Made by a program: the position numbers and the translations under genes. From Chitinophaga sp. CF418 (GTDB lineage Bacteria; Bacteroidota; Bacteroidia; Chitinophagales; Chitinophagaceae), in the NCBI RefSeq assembly GCF_900142925.1, contig NZ_FRCN01000008.1, forward strand, positions 248,001 to 312,000: a stretch of 64,000 nt of DNA. Reading direction: 5' to 3'. Numbering within the stretch: position 1 is the stretch's first letter; each line of letters begins with the position of its first letter. This document shows positions 41,201 through 49,057 of the stretch, in pieces. A model generated the notes under the pieces. It was not told the DNA's origin and did no database searches. It saw only the letters and a list, made by a program, of their open reading frames with translations.

Positions 41201-42723
41201 ATTGTCGAAGTTAATTTACCTTCCGCCACTTTTCCTGATAAAGGAACACTGACAGGATCTTCTCCCAGTATTCTGGACAAAAAGGCTGGATCGTCCACAT
41301 GTTTCTCTCCTACCTGCTGGAAATATGCCGGTTCTTCCTCCAACGTACTTTTTGGGGCAAAATCTCCCTTCCCAAGAAAACCATTATCCTCTGTCCACTT
41401 ACCGTTTATGTTGGTAATATCCTGCTGATATACGGAGGTTCCACCATGAAAATAAGCTCCCGCCCCATATTCGAGGCTGAAGGACTTATTGTCGGAAATA
41501 TCTTTTGTTTCGTTATCGAAAACAACGCCACTACTATGCCTGTATAAACGAACCTGTCCTCCTCCCAACTGACTGCTATAAGAAAAAATATCAGGGGTTG
41601 TGATTGGTAATGCGAGATTATTCATGTCAGGGATCACAGGATTGTCTTTCTCCCGCGTGAAGTCCATCATTGCATCTGGAATGTTTGAGCCTTTCTCTGC
41701 ATAAAGAAGGCCATAGGCCCTGTTCGCTTTCGTCCGGTCCAGTACTTCACGTTTTGTTTTATATCCCGTTACGCCAGCCCCAGTGAAAATACCAACGGCC
41801 GTGCCACCAATGTCTCCACTATATGTTGAGTTTGTCGACTTAAAAGTAATATTGCTTTTGGGATAAAAAGCTGGCGCATTATAGCTGATAGATGAACTGA
41901 AAAGTTCACCTGATGTAGAACCTCTTTCACTGTGCACCGTTATATGGCGGTTTTTATCCTCTAGCCAATTCCTTGTCCCGTTGATGGAATAAGAGGTGCT
42001 CAGCGTTAAGCCCTTTAACCCTTCCCTCGTATTAAACCCAAGGCTTAATGACTTTGAAGCAGAAGCCGTGTTCCCTCCGCTCATAATATATCTGAGTGAT
42101 GCAGAAATATTCGGAGTAACAGAAACACCATCTGCTGTACTGGATGTCAGCCCTACACCCGCGCCAACGCCCGCTGTTAACAGGCCACAGTTCGCTAATG
42201 ACAATGATGCACCAGCATTGGCCCCAATTTCAGCACCATACCCCGTATAGTTGTCGCAAAATACCCCTAACGATAATGAGCCCTGAATCCCCTTGCCAAA
42301 AATTTCGCCCCGCAGTGTCAACTTCCCTCCGCCTGTGATCTTCGGCTTCATGTAGCTCTCGGTTGTTACAGTATCACCATTCGCATCATCAGCAATCCCT
42401 CTGATATTACGGTTCATTGCTCCCATATTCAGGTTCCAGCCAAGTCCCACCCAGCTGGCCTCATCATCCATTCCTGACCCTCCCTGATAGTTCAGGTTCA
42501 CAGGATATCCTCCTACATCAAGCAATGGAATGTTATACTTAAAATCACCTGTAAACAGGTCCACCATATCACTGGTCCCTGCAGCCTGAAACTGTTTAGT
42601 TTCGGGTTGCACAGGGCCTGAGGTCAAAGCCCAGGCTACAGTGGGCGTCAGCCCCTGCACTAATAACAAAACAAGAAAAAAGCAAGCGATCCGTACACGG
42701 GTACGCGCATTTCTGATCATCAT
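35299..42723 (-). CDS. giant surface protein with PA14-like modules, RHS partner
   Basis: The 2474 residues have a signal peptide (IACFFLVLLLVQGLTPTVAWA). A SpvB/TcB-like opening follows: LFTGDFKYNIPLLDVGGYPV, YQGGSGMDDEASWVGLGWNL. A long beta-rich body runs to about residue 1600. Then come two modules, each a CPEGY Cys motif plus a PA14-like domain (about 1604-1790 and 1835-2071), with GIWLQGLPDSRWWG and GIWLQSSYDNQWIGV at matching points. A CBM4-like part (about 2230-2390) and an RHS-like C-terminal end (YEYDDEGTLIRVKKETERGI) complete it. The start overlaps the previous lipoprotein gene by 4 bases. Such genes stand in front of RHS genes in Bacteroidota. The role is probably to display or carry the toxin on the surface. 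Confidence 0.85.
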   Translation of the reverse strand: MMIRNARTRVRIACFFLVLLLVQGLTPTVAWALTSGPVQPETKQFQAAGTSDMVDLFTGDFKYNIPLLDVGGYPVNLNYQGGSGMDDEASWVGLGWNLNMGAMNRNIRGIADDANGDTVTTESYMKPKITGGGKLTLRGEIFGKGIQGSLSLGVFCDNYTGYGAEIGANAGASLSLANCGLLTAGVGAGVGLTSSTADGVSVTPNISASLRYIMSGGNTASASKSLSLGFNTREGLKGLTLSTSYSINGTRNWLEDKNRHITVHSERGSTSGELFSSSISYNAPAFYPKSNITFKSTNSTYSGDIGGTAVGIFTGAGVTGYKTKREVLDRTKANRAYGLLYAEKGSNIPDAMMDFTREKDNPVIPDMNNLALPITTPDIFSYSSQLGGGQVRLYRHSSGVVFDNETKDISDNKSFSLEYGAGAYFHGGTSVYQQDITNINGKWTEDNGFLGKGDFAPKSTLEEEPAYFQQVGEKHVDDPAFLSRILGEDPVSVPLSGKVAEGKLTSTIWGTVTSDSAYKKVGRQVRRAAVTYLTAKEARFAGLDKVIRSYDLNRKDSGKFNPKPCNAMSYKEMSRIDTVRKTHHISEMSVTGDDGKRMVYGIPVYNKRQDEYTFAMPAGSTVDQTTNLATFGLTGNEIDYRSSSATDQYYHKESQPAYATSYLLTGILSPDYVDMTDDGITEDDRGTAFKFNYSKLEKDFHWRTPYGKDPNQAQFNRGLNADPDDDKGSFVYGEKELWYLHSIESKTMIAYFITEDREDALGCNWLGVKDTTVKQQLLKEIRLYSKNDLTTPIKTVVFCYNYDLCPGVPNSGKNGKLTLERVYFKYGSSDKGKHHQYVFTYNEGQNYAYLSTDRWGMLKPVGTNNKDGFGDLRSDEYPYSAHDSTDAAANAGMWQLSKIALPTGGVIEVKYESDDYAYVQDRKAMDMSAIQAMYDEDGIQTDNLLKAKTFDIKIDDKQFSTTDKQEFQDKCLNGEDYLYCKLFVNVTDEVSSTSDSKYDFIPCYGKIKDAKVSNGIAKVTFEDDTEGGVKVIPFASAAWQRMRLEYPRYAYPGYKSRVTDDKPVTAIVTAIANATSNLSELRENFNKKALRKKFASKVKLNKSFARIVKLNGRKLGGGLRVKKITMSDEWNSMVSGENQALYGQEYEYTTWRGDAVISSGVASYEPVVGGDENPMRQPIKYTQKVKWALDNFFYLEEPLAESLYPAPVVGYREVRVRNLGAGGNADQQNKTGWLSYEFYTAKEFPVFVQQTGIQKYLHKPKSWSSFFGGNSIYEQSMSQGYVVFLNDMHGKEKAERVFNQSGQEISSSEYFYNAEESGGTQRLKNIVDVVDNTGTITKGQTIGREIDMITDMRQSEMKNKGKSINLGVDVIPFYGFPLPLPHFPWAQNDDYRLFRSSAVLKTVQYYGLISKVVKRINGSTSTASYLVYDKYSGEPVLTQSANEFDDPVYTVNVPAYWMYSQMGMAYKTLGTAFTNFDTDDNGIPMAEFRPYLTAGDELINVNTGYHTWVINSTDGNGVKSLRLIERTGRLARAQNGLVKICRSGYRNLLSAPATAITSLENPIVNNKLKFLSNEDLSGYKVLNATAVLYDEAWGQATDCNYKSCPEGYEEREDGICYKPGMVNSAFTDTIRPGGSSPDYGKQGAHFYEFNNTQNIGTSGAAYWHSKLDSVGIWLQGLPDSRWWGAEKLLTLQSEKDVFVGIAGTKKIRILIDGVKVAWSEDIRVESYEIWALVRYHLSAGKHNIRVEAWADDGRTVGAEIYTADMSTLNTGVKEAIDPSIIFSTARLKGDPNVYLYELDDNGKRVNGNYICPDGEEISIMNGYPDCGSREKGSCPEGYTKSPDGQSCIPIGAAEDTDVGLTIAEGNELDVYTKQGAIFHDANGNEGTRVANSFWGFGGSCGTSTGSSFARIASSEKTDASLTPADTAATTSRLAMVAVSSGYCGRLNKTGIWLQSSYDNQWIGVNNCLNVPESKTYYLGMGADNQVRVLIDGVLIKEVLMKWNGDNEPYLDWKVYPVYLSAGRHTLTIEAMNKEGDHAVGVEVYNNTLTQLVNAAAESDVNKIFSTETMLDGKPRDTYVKNTSGEIVKRRFSCPPGAMDLCSGNLGCPAIPINSAINPYLYGYLGNWLPYRQMAWLTSRSGQDLVTNTTGSAGLRRNGYYEKFYAFWVYNNGWSIATNIEWVTSNTMTMYDKYSQDLENKDALNRYSAARYGYKSSLPVAVGSNMRQREIFYDGFDDYKFNDQCVGVRPCEPDNFNIRNVLGDGYADKLDDQDAHSGNYSLKLNGDIELKANVFRNEHTPGIYIANNTKGEYYQRTDGWLGLRGFNPVTGNKYIFSAWVKDSDPSGTGTGITLKVNNHDVTTLKKKAVVEGWKLVEGTLDIPAWTLGNQLEEITVVLTGNGVKIDDIRIFPYDGQLKTFTYDDKTQRVMAEMDENNYATFYEYDDEGTLIRVKKETERGIMTIKENRSAYRKAN

Positions 42724-43226
42724 ATCTTCTGACTTAAAGAATCAATATGGGCAATAGCACTTCCCTTCAGCGGGAAGGAAATGAACTGGTGTGTGAACAG
42801 CCAGTCCCTGAATAAAAGTTTACAATCCGGTTCTGCATATACCTTCGCACGGTCAAAAACCAGCATATATTCTACGCCGTTGACAGTGCCGTTGGCAATA
42901 CGTGTGATGTCTACAGCGCTAATAGTATCTGCAGCATTTACCAGCGAAAAAAGCGTATCCAGCCCATAGCTGTAACTGAGATCACCTGTTCCCTTCATGG
43001 GGACGCCGCCGCTATTAGAGACATTCAAACGGAAGTATGCCAAAGAAGTATCGTCTCCTGCTCCCTGCACAGATGGCATGTATTGCAATCTGAATACATA
43101 ATCATTGACAGTTTTCTCCTGCACCAGATCATTATCCTTCATGGATTGCACAACTTCCTTCCTGCTGGCGCCACAGGCACAAACTAACAGTATGAAACAT
43201 CCGGCTATAAAATGCTTTATCATCAC
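42720..43226 (-). CDS. lipoprotein of the RHS operon
   Basis: This gene encodes 168 residues, with signal MIKHFIAGCFILLVC ending in a VCAC lipobox. The mature part is a small beta-rich domain with VFRLQYMPSVQGAGDDTSLA at its start, a probable Ig-like or transthyretin-like fold. It overlaps both neighbours by 4 bases (ATGA type), so translation is coupled with the 365-residue gene before it and the giant PA14 gene after it. It is likely an outer-membrane assembly or anchoring factor of this system. No family recognised. Confidence 0.75.
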   Translation of the reverse strand: MMIKHFIAGCFILLVCACGASRKEVVQSMKDNDLVQEKTVNDYVFRLQYMPSVQGAGDDTSLAYFRLNVSNSGGVPMKGTGDLSYSYGLDTLFSLVNAADTISAVDITRIANGTVNGVEYMLVFDRAKVYAEPDCKLLFRDWLFTHQFISFPLKGSAIAHIDSLSQKI

Positions 43227-44320
43227 TCCTCAGGTTGTTTATAAATAAATCTCAATTGTTTCTGCTCTCCCGATGGCAACTTCACATCCATGATATAGAA
43301 ATAGCCATCTACAAAACCGCTCTTGCCAGACAAATCGATCACCACCTGGTTCATTCCTCTACCAATCTTCACGGTCGGCAGTTTCTTTATTTGCTGGTCC
43401 GGTTTCGTCAGGCAGTGAATACTGTATTGCAGCTTAGTCTCCGCATAGGTATTATTGAATGCAAACAGTAGTTGTCCGCGGGCGATGTAGAAGTTCCCTT
43501 TAGTCAGGTCTTCCAGGTTTCTGAATGCATCCGGAACCGGATCAACGGGTGGTTTCTCACACGCTACCGTGAAGTCCCATATTTCTGATTCTACCAGCAG
43601 CAGGTCGTTTTTGTACGCAGATACCTGCCAGGCATATTTCTTACCTTCTACCAACTCGTTGGCCAGTGAAGGATATAATAGTATTGGCATTGGGATCTGG
43701 CGCTGGTTAATAATAGCCAGGTTCATGCGCAGCGCCTCCGCACGTTGCTGATCTTCTTTTACCTCAACAAGCAATAAGCGGTACATCACACCATTAACAG
43801 CAGGCACCAATGGCTGCCAGGAGAATGTGGGACGTTTGTCGCAAAGCTTATCGCCATCGTAAGGCTGTATCAGCTGCATAGCACTGAATGGCTGCAGATT
43901 ATAACTGAAACATTGTTCCTCAATCGGAGCAGTGTTATGACTGTTACCCTCATACAGCTGGAAGCAATAATCATAGTCGCCTTCGGGGAAGAAACCACTC
44001 TGTCTTACCACAGTGGCTATCCTGCTGCTACCAAACGATACACCTGCATTGTACACAGCTCCCGGAGGAACGGTATTCATACCCGGCATCAATTCAAAAG
44101 CGTTGGTACGAATGGTTGCCACTGCCCCGGATTTCGCTTCGGTAATATTGATAACAAGATTGACCGTCTGCCGGGCGGCGGGATTACTCATTCTCACTTT
44201 ATAGACATTCTCCAGTGTGCGTCCCTGGATCTCAGGCATAAACGAAAATGTGATCTGCGCTTTCAGGGGCAACAACACACACAGTAACAGCCCTGTCAAT
44301 AATATTTTATATCCTTTCAT
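43223..44320 (-). CDS. exported fibronectin-like periplasmic protein of the RHS operon
   Basis: The 365 residues carry signal peptide MKGYKILLTGLLLCVLLPLK with AQ junction. Two beta-sandwich-like parts follow: an N-terminal one (QGRTLENVYKVRMSNPAARQ) and a fibronectin-type segment (PYDGDKLCDKRPTFSWQPL, YRLLLVEVKEDQQ, KKYAWQVSAYK). The second resembles the Ig/FN3-like domains of gliding- and T9SS-linked Bacteroidota proteins. It overlaps the downstream lipoprotein gene by 4 bases and starts 7 bases after the preceding one. A periplasmic or surface scaffold role is likely, with the exact function unknown. Confidence 0.75.
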   Translation of the reverse strand: MKGYKILLTGLLLCVLLPLKAQITFSFMPEIQGRTLENVYKVRMSNPAARQTVNLVINITEAKSGAVATIRTNAFELMPGMNTVPPGAVYNAGVSFGSSRIATVVRQSGFFPEGDYDYCFQLYEGNSHNTAPIEEQCFSYNLQPFSAMQLIQPYDGDKLCDKRPTFSWQPLVPAVNGVMYRLLLVEVKEDQQRAEALRMNLAIINQRQIPMPILLYPSLANELVEGKKYAWQVSAYKNDLLLVESEIWDFTVACEKPPVDPVPDAFRNLEDLTKGNFYIARGQLLFAFNNTYAETKLQYSIHCLTKPDQQIKKLPTVKIGRGMNQVVIDLSGKSGFVDGYFYIMDVKLPSGEQKQLRFIYKQPEE

Positions 44321-44327
44321 ATTGCTG

Positions 44328-46727
44328 TTAGTTTATCTGGTAATGCAAAGACATTGCGGTATTAAATCTGCCATAGTAATAATTGGCAGTGGTGTTTCTC
44401 AGGTTCTGACGACCATCAGCGGAAATGCTCAGGCTCCAACGTTTGAAAAGCTGCGCCGCAACCTGCTGACGGAGGCCGATCTGTGTTACTACATCCTTAC
44501 TATCCATATAGATGAGTGAACTGTTACAGGATAATTTCCACAGGAGATACTGATAACCCGCTTCTGTATTCAGCAGGTTATTATATACAGCAGCGTTATT
44601 TACATCGCGGCTATATAAAGCACTGACCATGACCATACCTGGTCCCGCCATCCACGTTTGCATAGATGTCGCGTTAATGAACAGGCTTTTCACCGGCGCA
44701 TCGGGCTGCAAATAATTCAGCTGCTGTAGACCCAGGCTGCTGTTATTGCTAAAAGATTTACCGGCTAGTTTACCATTCGCCTGGCTGGTAAAAGATATCT
44801 TCCTGTTGAGGAAGGCGGTATACTTTCCAGCATCAGTATTCTCTTTCAAAGTATTCTGCAATACGTTCATGCTAAGCGTAAAGCGGCGGGTAAACCGGTA
44901 ACGCGCATCCAAAGCATATTGCAGACTTTTACGTTTATTGTCTGTCAATGGTGACACTGCCAGATCGCGGATATCCGTCCGTAAGCTGACAGTAGCACGG
45001 TTACGCAGCCAGCTGCGCTTCACAAGAAAACCATACTGTAATGTTCCCCGGCTGGCAAATGGTGCACCTGGATTCACATATCCCAGGCCTGCGTAATTGA
45101 AGTAGACTTTATGGGTAAGCCCTATTTTCTTTACATCTCCGTTATATGCCATTCCGATAGAAGCAGTAGCCCATATATCATCCAGGAACTGCCCGGCGGC
45201 AGATTTAGAAACTGCTGCTGCGTCCTTGCCACCACTACCAAACTGACTGGAGGATTTGGACAGCTCAAAATCAAGCGTTCCCAATTCACCCAGGCTTAAT
45301 TGCTGGGAAACAGATCCTACGAACACGTTCCTGCTGATAGCTGCTGTATTGAATCCATATTGTCGCTGTGGTTTAGCATTGGCATTTAACACCGAAACAT
45401 GGCTTTGTTTGTTACCAATATCTCCGCGGCCAAGACGTAAAAACTGCATGCCGTAACTGCCATGGCCTGTAGCCGATTGCAAACCAACATCCTGGACACC
45501 TAATTCATTACTCTTACCTGTCGCAAGCATGATGAACTTATTGCCTTTCAAAAAGGAACCTGCGGCACCCGTCATGAAGAGATCAGATAAGGACCCCTTG
45601 CTGGCATTAGCACCAATGCTTCCCACCTTCAAATCTTTCATGTTCATCATCAGCCTTTGCAATGGACTCATATGTAATAAATTTCCTGCTATCCGGGAGG
45701 TATTCTCAGGCTTTTGCAGCCATCCTTCAATGTCTCCCTTTACCCTTTGCTGGCCTCCAAGCATCTTGTTCATCTCTTTCACCCCTCCCAGCTGCTTTTT
45801 CAAGGCCATGATCTTATTATAATACGTAGCAGATGTATCCCGGTTCCGGATCAGCACATTCCTCAACTGGGCACTATCCAGATACATGAGTTGATCTGCA
45901 GATAACTTTCCTCCCAGACTGTCTGTACTACCCTTGATGGCAGACAGTTGATCTGCAGCATATTTTTTCATACTGCTTTTCACGTCAAGATCTTCCAGGA
46001 AGTATTTCTTCAGATCATATTTCTTCTGTAATTGCTGATTGATTTTCTCCAGGTATGCCTCACGATCAAAGGATATCTTCATAAAATGAGCATCCTGTAA
46101 AGCCGTGTTTGTATAATCATATCCTGACAAAGTGGAATAATTCAGCTGAAAAGGAATACTTCCTACAGAAAAAACATCCTGTATTGTTCCCTCATTCCAC
46201 CAGCCAGACATCATCGCAGTAGAATCACTGTAGGTCGAGGTCCAGGAGATACCTTTCACTTTGTTCTCTGGTTTACCAGGCAAAGTAAAATTTGCAGGGA
46301 GTTGCCCTTCCTTCAATGCATAGAATCCACGCAGCTTATTATCGATATATCGTGTCTGTTTTGTGCTGTCCTTCATACCATCGAAGATCTGCTGCATTTT
46401 CGCGATCCCTGTAGCCGTGTTGCCGGCTTTCATATACTGCACAAACTGCATTCTGGCTCCCTGATGAAGACCGGATAATCCCAGCCTGTCAAAAGGAAGT
46501 GCAGGCAATGTTGTATCCGGTGAATGGAGATCTGCTACCTTATTATTAATAGCATTTACAACCGCCGATTTTAACACAGGTTGATTCGTCAGGCTTCTGG
46601 CAGCCAGATCATTGGGTAAACTATCCTGTAAGATCAGGGGTATGGAGGGGTCAGCAAAAGCGGCAGGCTTCAGCCATGCCATAAGGCACACCATTACAGG
46701 CAATGCCCTTTTGTATATTTTATACAT
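44328..46727 (-). CDS. putative outer-membrane beta-barrel protein of the RHS operon
   Basis: The 799 residues have a signal peptide (ALPVMVCLMAWLKPAAFA). The N-terminal half is helical, with coiled-coil-like Leu/Lys-rich stretches (YLEKINQQLQKKYDLKKYFL). The C-terminal half (about 420-799) consists of alternating amphipathic strands with Gly/Asn turns (QLSLGELGTLDFELSKSS, RATVSLRTDIRDLAVSPL) and ends in a Tyr-Gln-Ile-Asn strand. This is the look of an outer-membrane barrel with a periplasmic helical domain. It could be the export pore for the giant proteins encoded downstream. No named family recognised. A partial decayed duplicate of its 5' end lies at 48421-48545. Confidence 0.7.
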   Translation of the reverse strand: MYKIYKRALPVMVCLMAWLKPAAFADPSIPLILQDSLPNDLAARSLTNQPVLKSAVVNAINNKVADLHSPDTTLPALPFDRLGLSGLHQGARMQFVQYMKAGNTATGIAKMQQIFDGMKDSTKQTRYIDNKLRGFYALKEGQLPANFTLPGKPENKVKGISWTSTYSDSTAMMSGWWNEGTIQDVFSVGSIPFQLNYSTLSGYDYTNTALQDAHFMKISFDREAYLEKINQQLQKKYDLKKYFLEDLDVKSSMKKYAADQLSAIKGSTDSLGGKLSADQLMYLDSAQLRNVLIRNRDTSATYYNKIMALKKQLGGVKEMNKMLGGQQRVKGDIEGWLQKPENTSRIAGNLLHMSPLQRLMMNMKDLKVGSIGANASKGSLSDLFMTGAAGSFLKGNKFIMLATGKSNELGVQDVGLQSATGHGSYGMQFLRLGRGDIGNKQSHVSVLNANAKPQRQYGFNTAAISRNVFVGSVSQQLSLGELGTLDFELSKSSSQFGSGGKDAAAVSKSAAGQFLDDIWATASIGMAYNGDVKKIGLTHKVYFNYAGLGYVNPGAPFASRGTLQYGFLVKRSWLRNRATVSLRTDIRDLAVSPLTDNKRKSLQYALDARYRFTRRFTLSMNVLQNTLKENTDAGKYTAFLNRKISFTSQANGKLAGKSFSNNSSLGLQQLNYLQPDAPVKSLFINATSMQTWMAGPGMVMVSALYSRDVNNAAVYNNLLNTEAGYQYLLWKLSCNSSLIYMDSKDVVTQIGLRQQVAAQLFKRWSLSISADGRQNLRNTTANYYYGRFNTAMSLHYQIN

Positions 46728-46796
46728 AATGATAAAGTTCTTAATAGGTATCAGGAAACAGACATAGGTATACGAGAGAATACTTCCCTCCTCTAC
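46728..46796 (-). promoter_or_regulatory. possible internal promoter before the barrel gene
   Basis: The 69-bp gap carries TCGTATACCTATGT on the minus strand. The same TCGTATACCTATGT stands in the duplicated leader near 48525, and GTATACCTATG occurs again near 48720. TACCTATG differs by one base from TAnnTTTG. Its retention in three leaders suggests a promoter or protein-binding site. Confidence 0.4.
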
Positions 46797-47504
46797 TTAC
46801 TCACTTCCAACTTTTGCCTCCAGCGCTGACAGGCGCTTTTCCCGGTCATTCAGCAATTGCTGCCTTTCCTTTATTCTTTGTTCACGTTCCTCCAGCACTT
46901 TCTCCTGATCTATCAGGTATAAGGTCATTTCTTCGATCTTCTGCAACAACTTCGCCTGGTTCTGACCAAGCTCCAGATCGCTATCGCCTACCTCTTTTGC
47001 AGAAGGAATATCTGAAAGATGTTTATGTTGTGCAATAAAGCGCTCTACCTCCCGCAATGAGGGTAAATGGTATGAAGAATCGAACACAAAATCTGCCCAG
47101 TTATTGGGTGTAACCCTCACTTTCTTTGCCAATGCTTCTCCATTTACAGCCAGTCTCACCTTAGGATCAGTCGTGCCTATTCCAACATTACCGGTAGCTT
47201 GCCTGATATAAAACAGGGATTTATTCTGATCTGAATTATAAAACTCCCAACCCGCGGTAGCAGCAGAAGACGTACACTCAAAACGTACAACTCCCGGATC
47301 TACAGGAGAACCTTTTAGCCAATGTGACTTGAGTGCCTGATTCACAGGATCAGTGGTAAAGACGAATCCTTCCAGGTTCCTGACCGAAATACTGTTGGTC
47401 GTAGTATTACCCGCCGTAGTAACTGCCAGCAAATTAGGAGTCTGCGCGTACCCTGTCAAAGCAGCTCCTACCAAACCAAATATGAAAAGTAACTTGCGAT
47501 TCAT
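46797..47504 (-). CDS. tail-fibre-like coiled-coil protein, second of two
   Basis: The 235 residues start with a signal peptide (MNRKLLFIFGLVGAALTGYA, Q next). A beta-rich part follows with the fibre motif NVGIGTTDPKVRLAVNGEA (about 119-137). Then comes HLPSLREVERFIAQHKHLSD, IPSAKEV and LGQNQAKLLQKIEEMTLYLI, and a C-terminal coiled coil with Glu/Arg heptads (LEEREQRIKERQQLLN). In Bacteroidota this domain set occurs in tail-fibre-like proteins, and such proteins trimerise. It is a paralogue of the next gene upstream. A surface fibre or adhesin role is inferred. Confidence 0.8.
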   Translation of the reverse strand: MNRKLLFIFGLVGAALTGYAQTPNLLAVTTAGNTTTNSISVRNLEGFVFTTDPVNQALKSHWLKGSPVDPGVVRFECTSSAATAGWEFYNSDQNKSLFYIRQATGNVGIGTTDPKVRLAVNGEALAKKVRVTPNNWADFVFDSSYHLPSLREVERFIAQHKHLSDIPSAKEVGDSDLELGQNQAKLLQKIEEMTLYLIDQEKVLEEREQRIKERQQLLNDREKRLSALEAKVGSE

Positions 47505-47524
47505 AACTAATCTTTGCGCCCCGC

Positions 47525-48238
47525 TTATTTATGATCTATTCTTTTTTCCAATTCTTTCAGGCGGTCTTCCTGTGCAGCAAACGTTTTATCCTGTGCTTTC
47601 ATCAACTCCTCTTGTGCCGTAAACTTTTTATTCTGCTCAATCAGATATAATGTCATCTCTTCTATCTTCTGCAGCAGTTTTGCCTGATTCTGCCCAAGGT
47701 CAAGTCCCTGTTCATTTATTTCTTTTGCTGAAGGAATACCTGGAAGATGTTTATGCTCCGCGATAAAACGCTCAAGCTCCTGCAATGAAGGAAGCTCATA
47801 AGTGGATTCAAATACGAAATCAGGCCAGTCATCCGGTGTTACCCTCACCTTCTTCGCATAGATGTCCCCATTAACCGCCAGCCTTGCTTTAGGATCTGTA
47901 GTACCGATACCTACAAAACCGGAGCTCTGCTTAATAAACATCACAGACCTGGCCTGCACCGCATTATAAAATTCCCAGCCTCCCGTTGTTGTAGTTGAAG
48001 TACAATCGAAACGTAGCGTTCTCGTTTCTGTTGGTGAAGGTCTCAGGTAATGCGACACCGTGCTATAACCTGTACTCGCATCAACACCGATATTTAATCC
48101 ATCTTTGTTCCAGAGGTATATACTCTTTGTTGTTGAATTCCCCGCGTCCGTCACTGCCTGAAGCGTTGGGGTCTGCGCACGGGCAGTCAAAGCAAATACG
48201 CCGGATATAAAAAAAGCAAACGCCGATTTACTATTCAT
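47525..48238 (-). CDS. tail-fibre-like coiled-coil protein, first of two
   Basis: The ATG at 48238 (MNSKSAFAFFISGVFALTAR, AQ cleavage) is chosen; 18 codons upstream are open but lack a signal. It has the same domain order as its downstream paralogue: FVGIGTTDPKARLAVNGDI, ELPSLQELERFIAEHKHLPG, LGQNQAKLLQKIEEMTLYLI and a C-terminal coiled coil. The two differ mainly in the N-terminal part and in the coiled-coil end (FTAQEELMKAQDKTFAAQED is a short internal repeat). It is the first gene of the operon that leads to the RHS toxin. Confidence 0.8.
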   Translation of the reverse strand: MNSKSAFAFFISGVFALTARAQTPTLQAVTDAGNSTTKSIYLWNKDGLNIGVDASTGYSTVSHYLRPSPTETRTLRFDCTSTTTTGGWEFYNAVQARSVMFIKQSSGFVGIGTTDPKARLAVNGDIYAKKVRVTPDDWPDFVFESTYELPSLQELERFIAEHKHLPGIPSAKEINEQGLDLGQNQAKLLQKIEEMTLYLIEQNKKFTAQEELMKAQDKTFAAQEDRLKELEKRIDHK

Positions 48239-48420
48239 AATCATCACTGTTATAAAATCAAATAGTTGTCCTGTTAAAATATATTGTCCCAATTGTTATC
48301 TCTTAAATCCCCCCGGGCTGCACCCTGGGCCACCAACATGCAATCCGCCAGGGCGGGCTAATCTATGCACCCCTCCCTTAAGTTTTCGACTTGCTCCGCA
48401 ATGTCTCCTATCTCAAAATA

Positions 48421-48545
48421 GCAGGCATTACCATGTCCTCAGGACACACCACTACATGCAATGCAATGCCGTTTGTACATTGTACATCAGATTGACAAAG
48501 TCAAAAAAGCCCGGGAAACACACATAGGTATACGAAAGACATTGT
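48421..48545 (-). repeat. decayed duplicate of the barrel gene's 5' end and leader
   Basis: The minus strand from about 48545 to 48421 resembles 46780-46675. The leader piece TCGTATACCTATG(T/G)(C/T)TG is kept, and ATGTACAATGTACAAACGGC matches ATGTATAAAATATACAAAAG of the barrel gene start, followed by GCATTGC and TGGTGTG(T/C)C. The copied start is full of stops. It shows an old tandem duplication that probably also gave the two fibre paralogues. The rest of the gap 48239-49057 holds no gene. Confidence 0.6.
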
Positions 48546-48862
48546 CCTTCAGTAATAGATATAGAGTCCCTAACAAAATATTGTAGATCAGCTTATAAGG
48601 TTGTAATCCAGGACCTTTAATCCTGTTGCATTGAAGTACGGAAATCCTCAAGCATTCGCATAATACAAATGTGGGTAGTTAACAACGCTTGATAGATACG
48701 AACATTATGACTTAACCATAGGTATACACTGACTAACTTACTGCAAAGAAAAATAATATTCTTAATATTAGAAAATTTCTTATCAAATTATCAAGACATT
48801 TTTTTTAAAGGCGATCTGATTTTCATGCTGATGAGTGATTATTCAATTAAAGATAAATACCG

Positions 48863-48885
48863 GGTACGCATTGAATATGCGTACC
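48863..48885. repeat. perfect 9-bp inverted repeat
   Basis: GGTACGCAT (48863-48871) and ATGCGTACC (48877-48885) are perfect arms around TGAAT. No T-run follows. It lies in the divergent gap between the RHS operon and the TonB receptor gene, about 170 bases from the receptor start, and could be an operator or a hairpin in a leader RNA. Confidence 0.45.
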
Positions 48886-49017
48886 TGCTGGTGTAATACT
48901 ATCCCATCTTCCTAACTCCCACGGTATACAGTCCCGGCGCACTTCCCTACTCATTTAAACAATAATTACTTTACCAAAACTTAATACTCCGCTAAAACTC
49001 CCATAATATACGCGCAC

Positions 49018-49025
49018 CACCTTTG
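49018..49025 (+). promoter_or_regulatory. -7-like box of the TonB receptor gene
   Basis: CACCTTTG followed by CACC is one base from TAnnTTTG and lies 32 bases before the ATG at 49058, the usual distance in this phylum. No clear TTG stands at -33. Confidence 0.4.
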
Positions 49026-49057
49026 CACCTTCACATTACTCACCAAAATCCACTACG

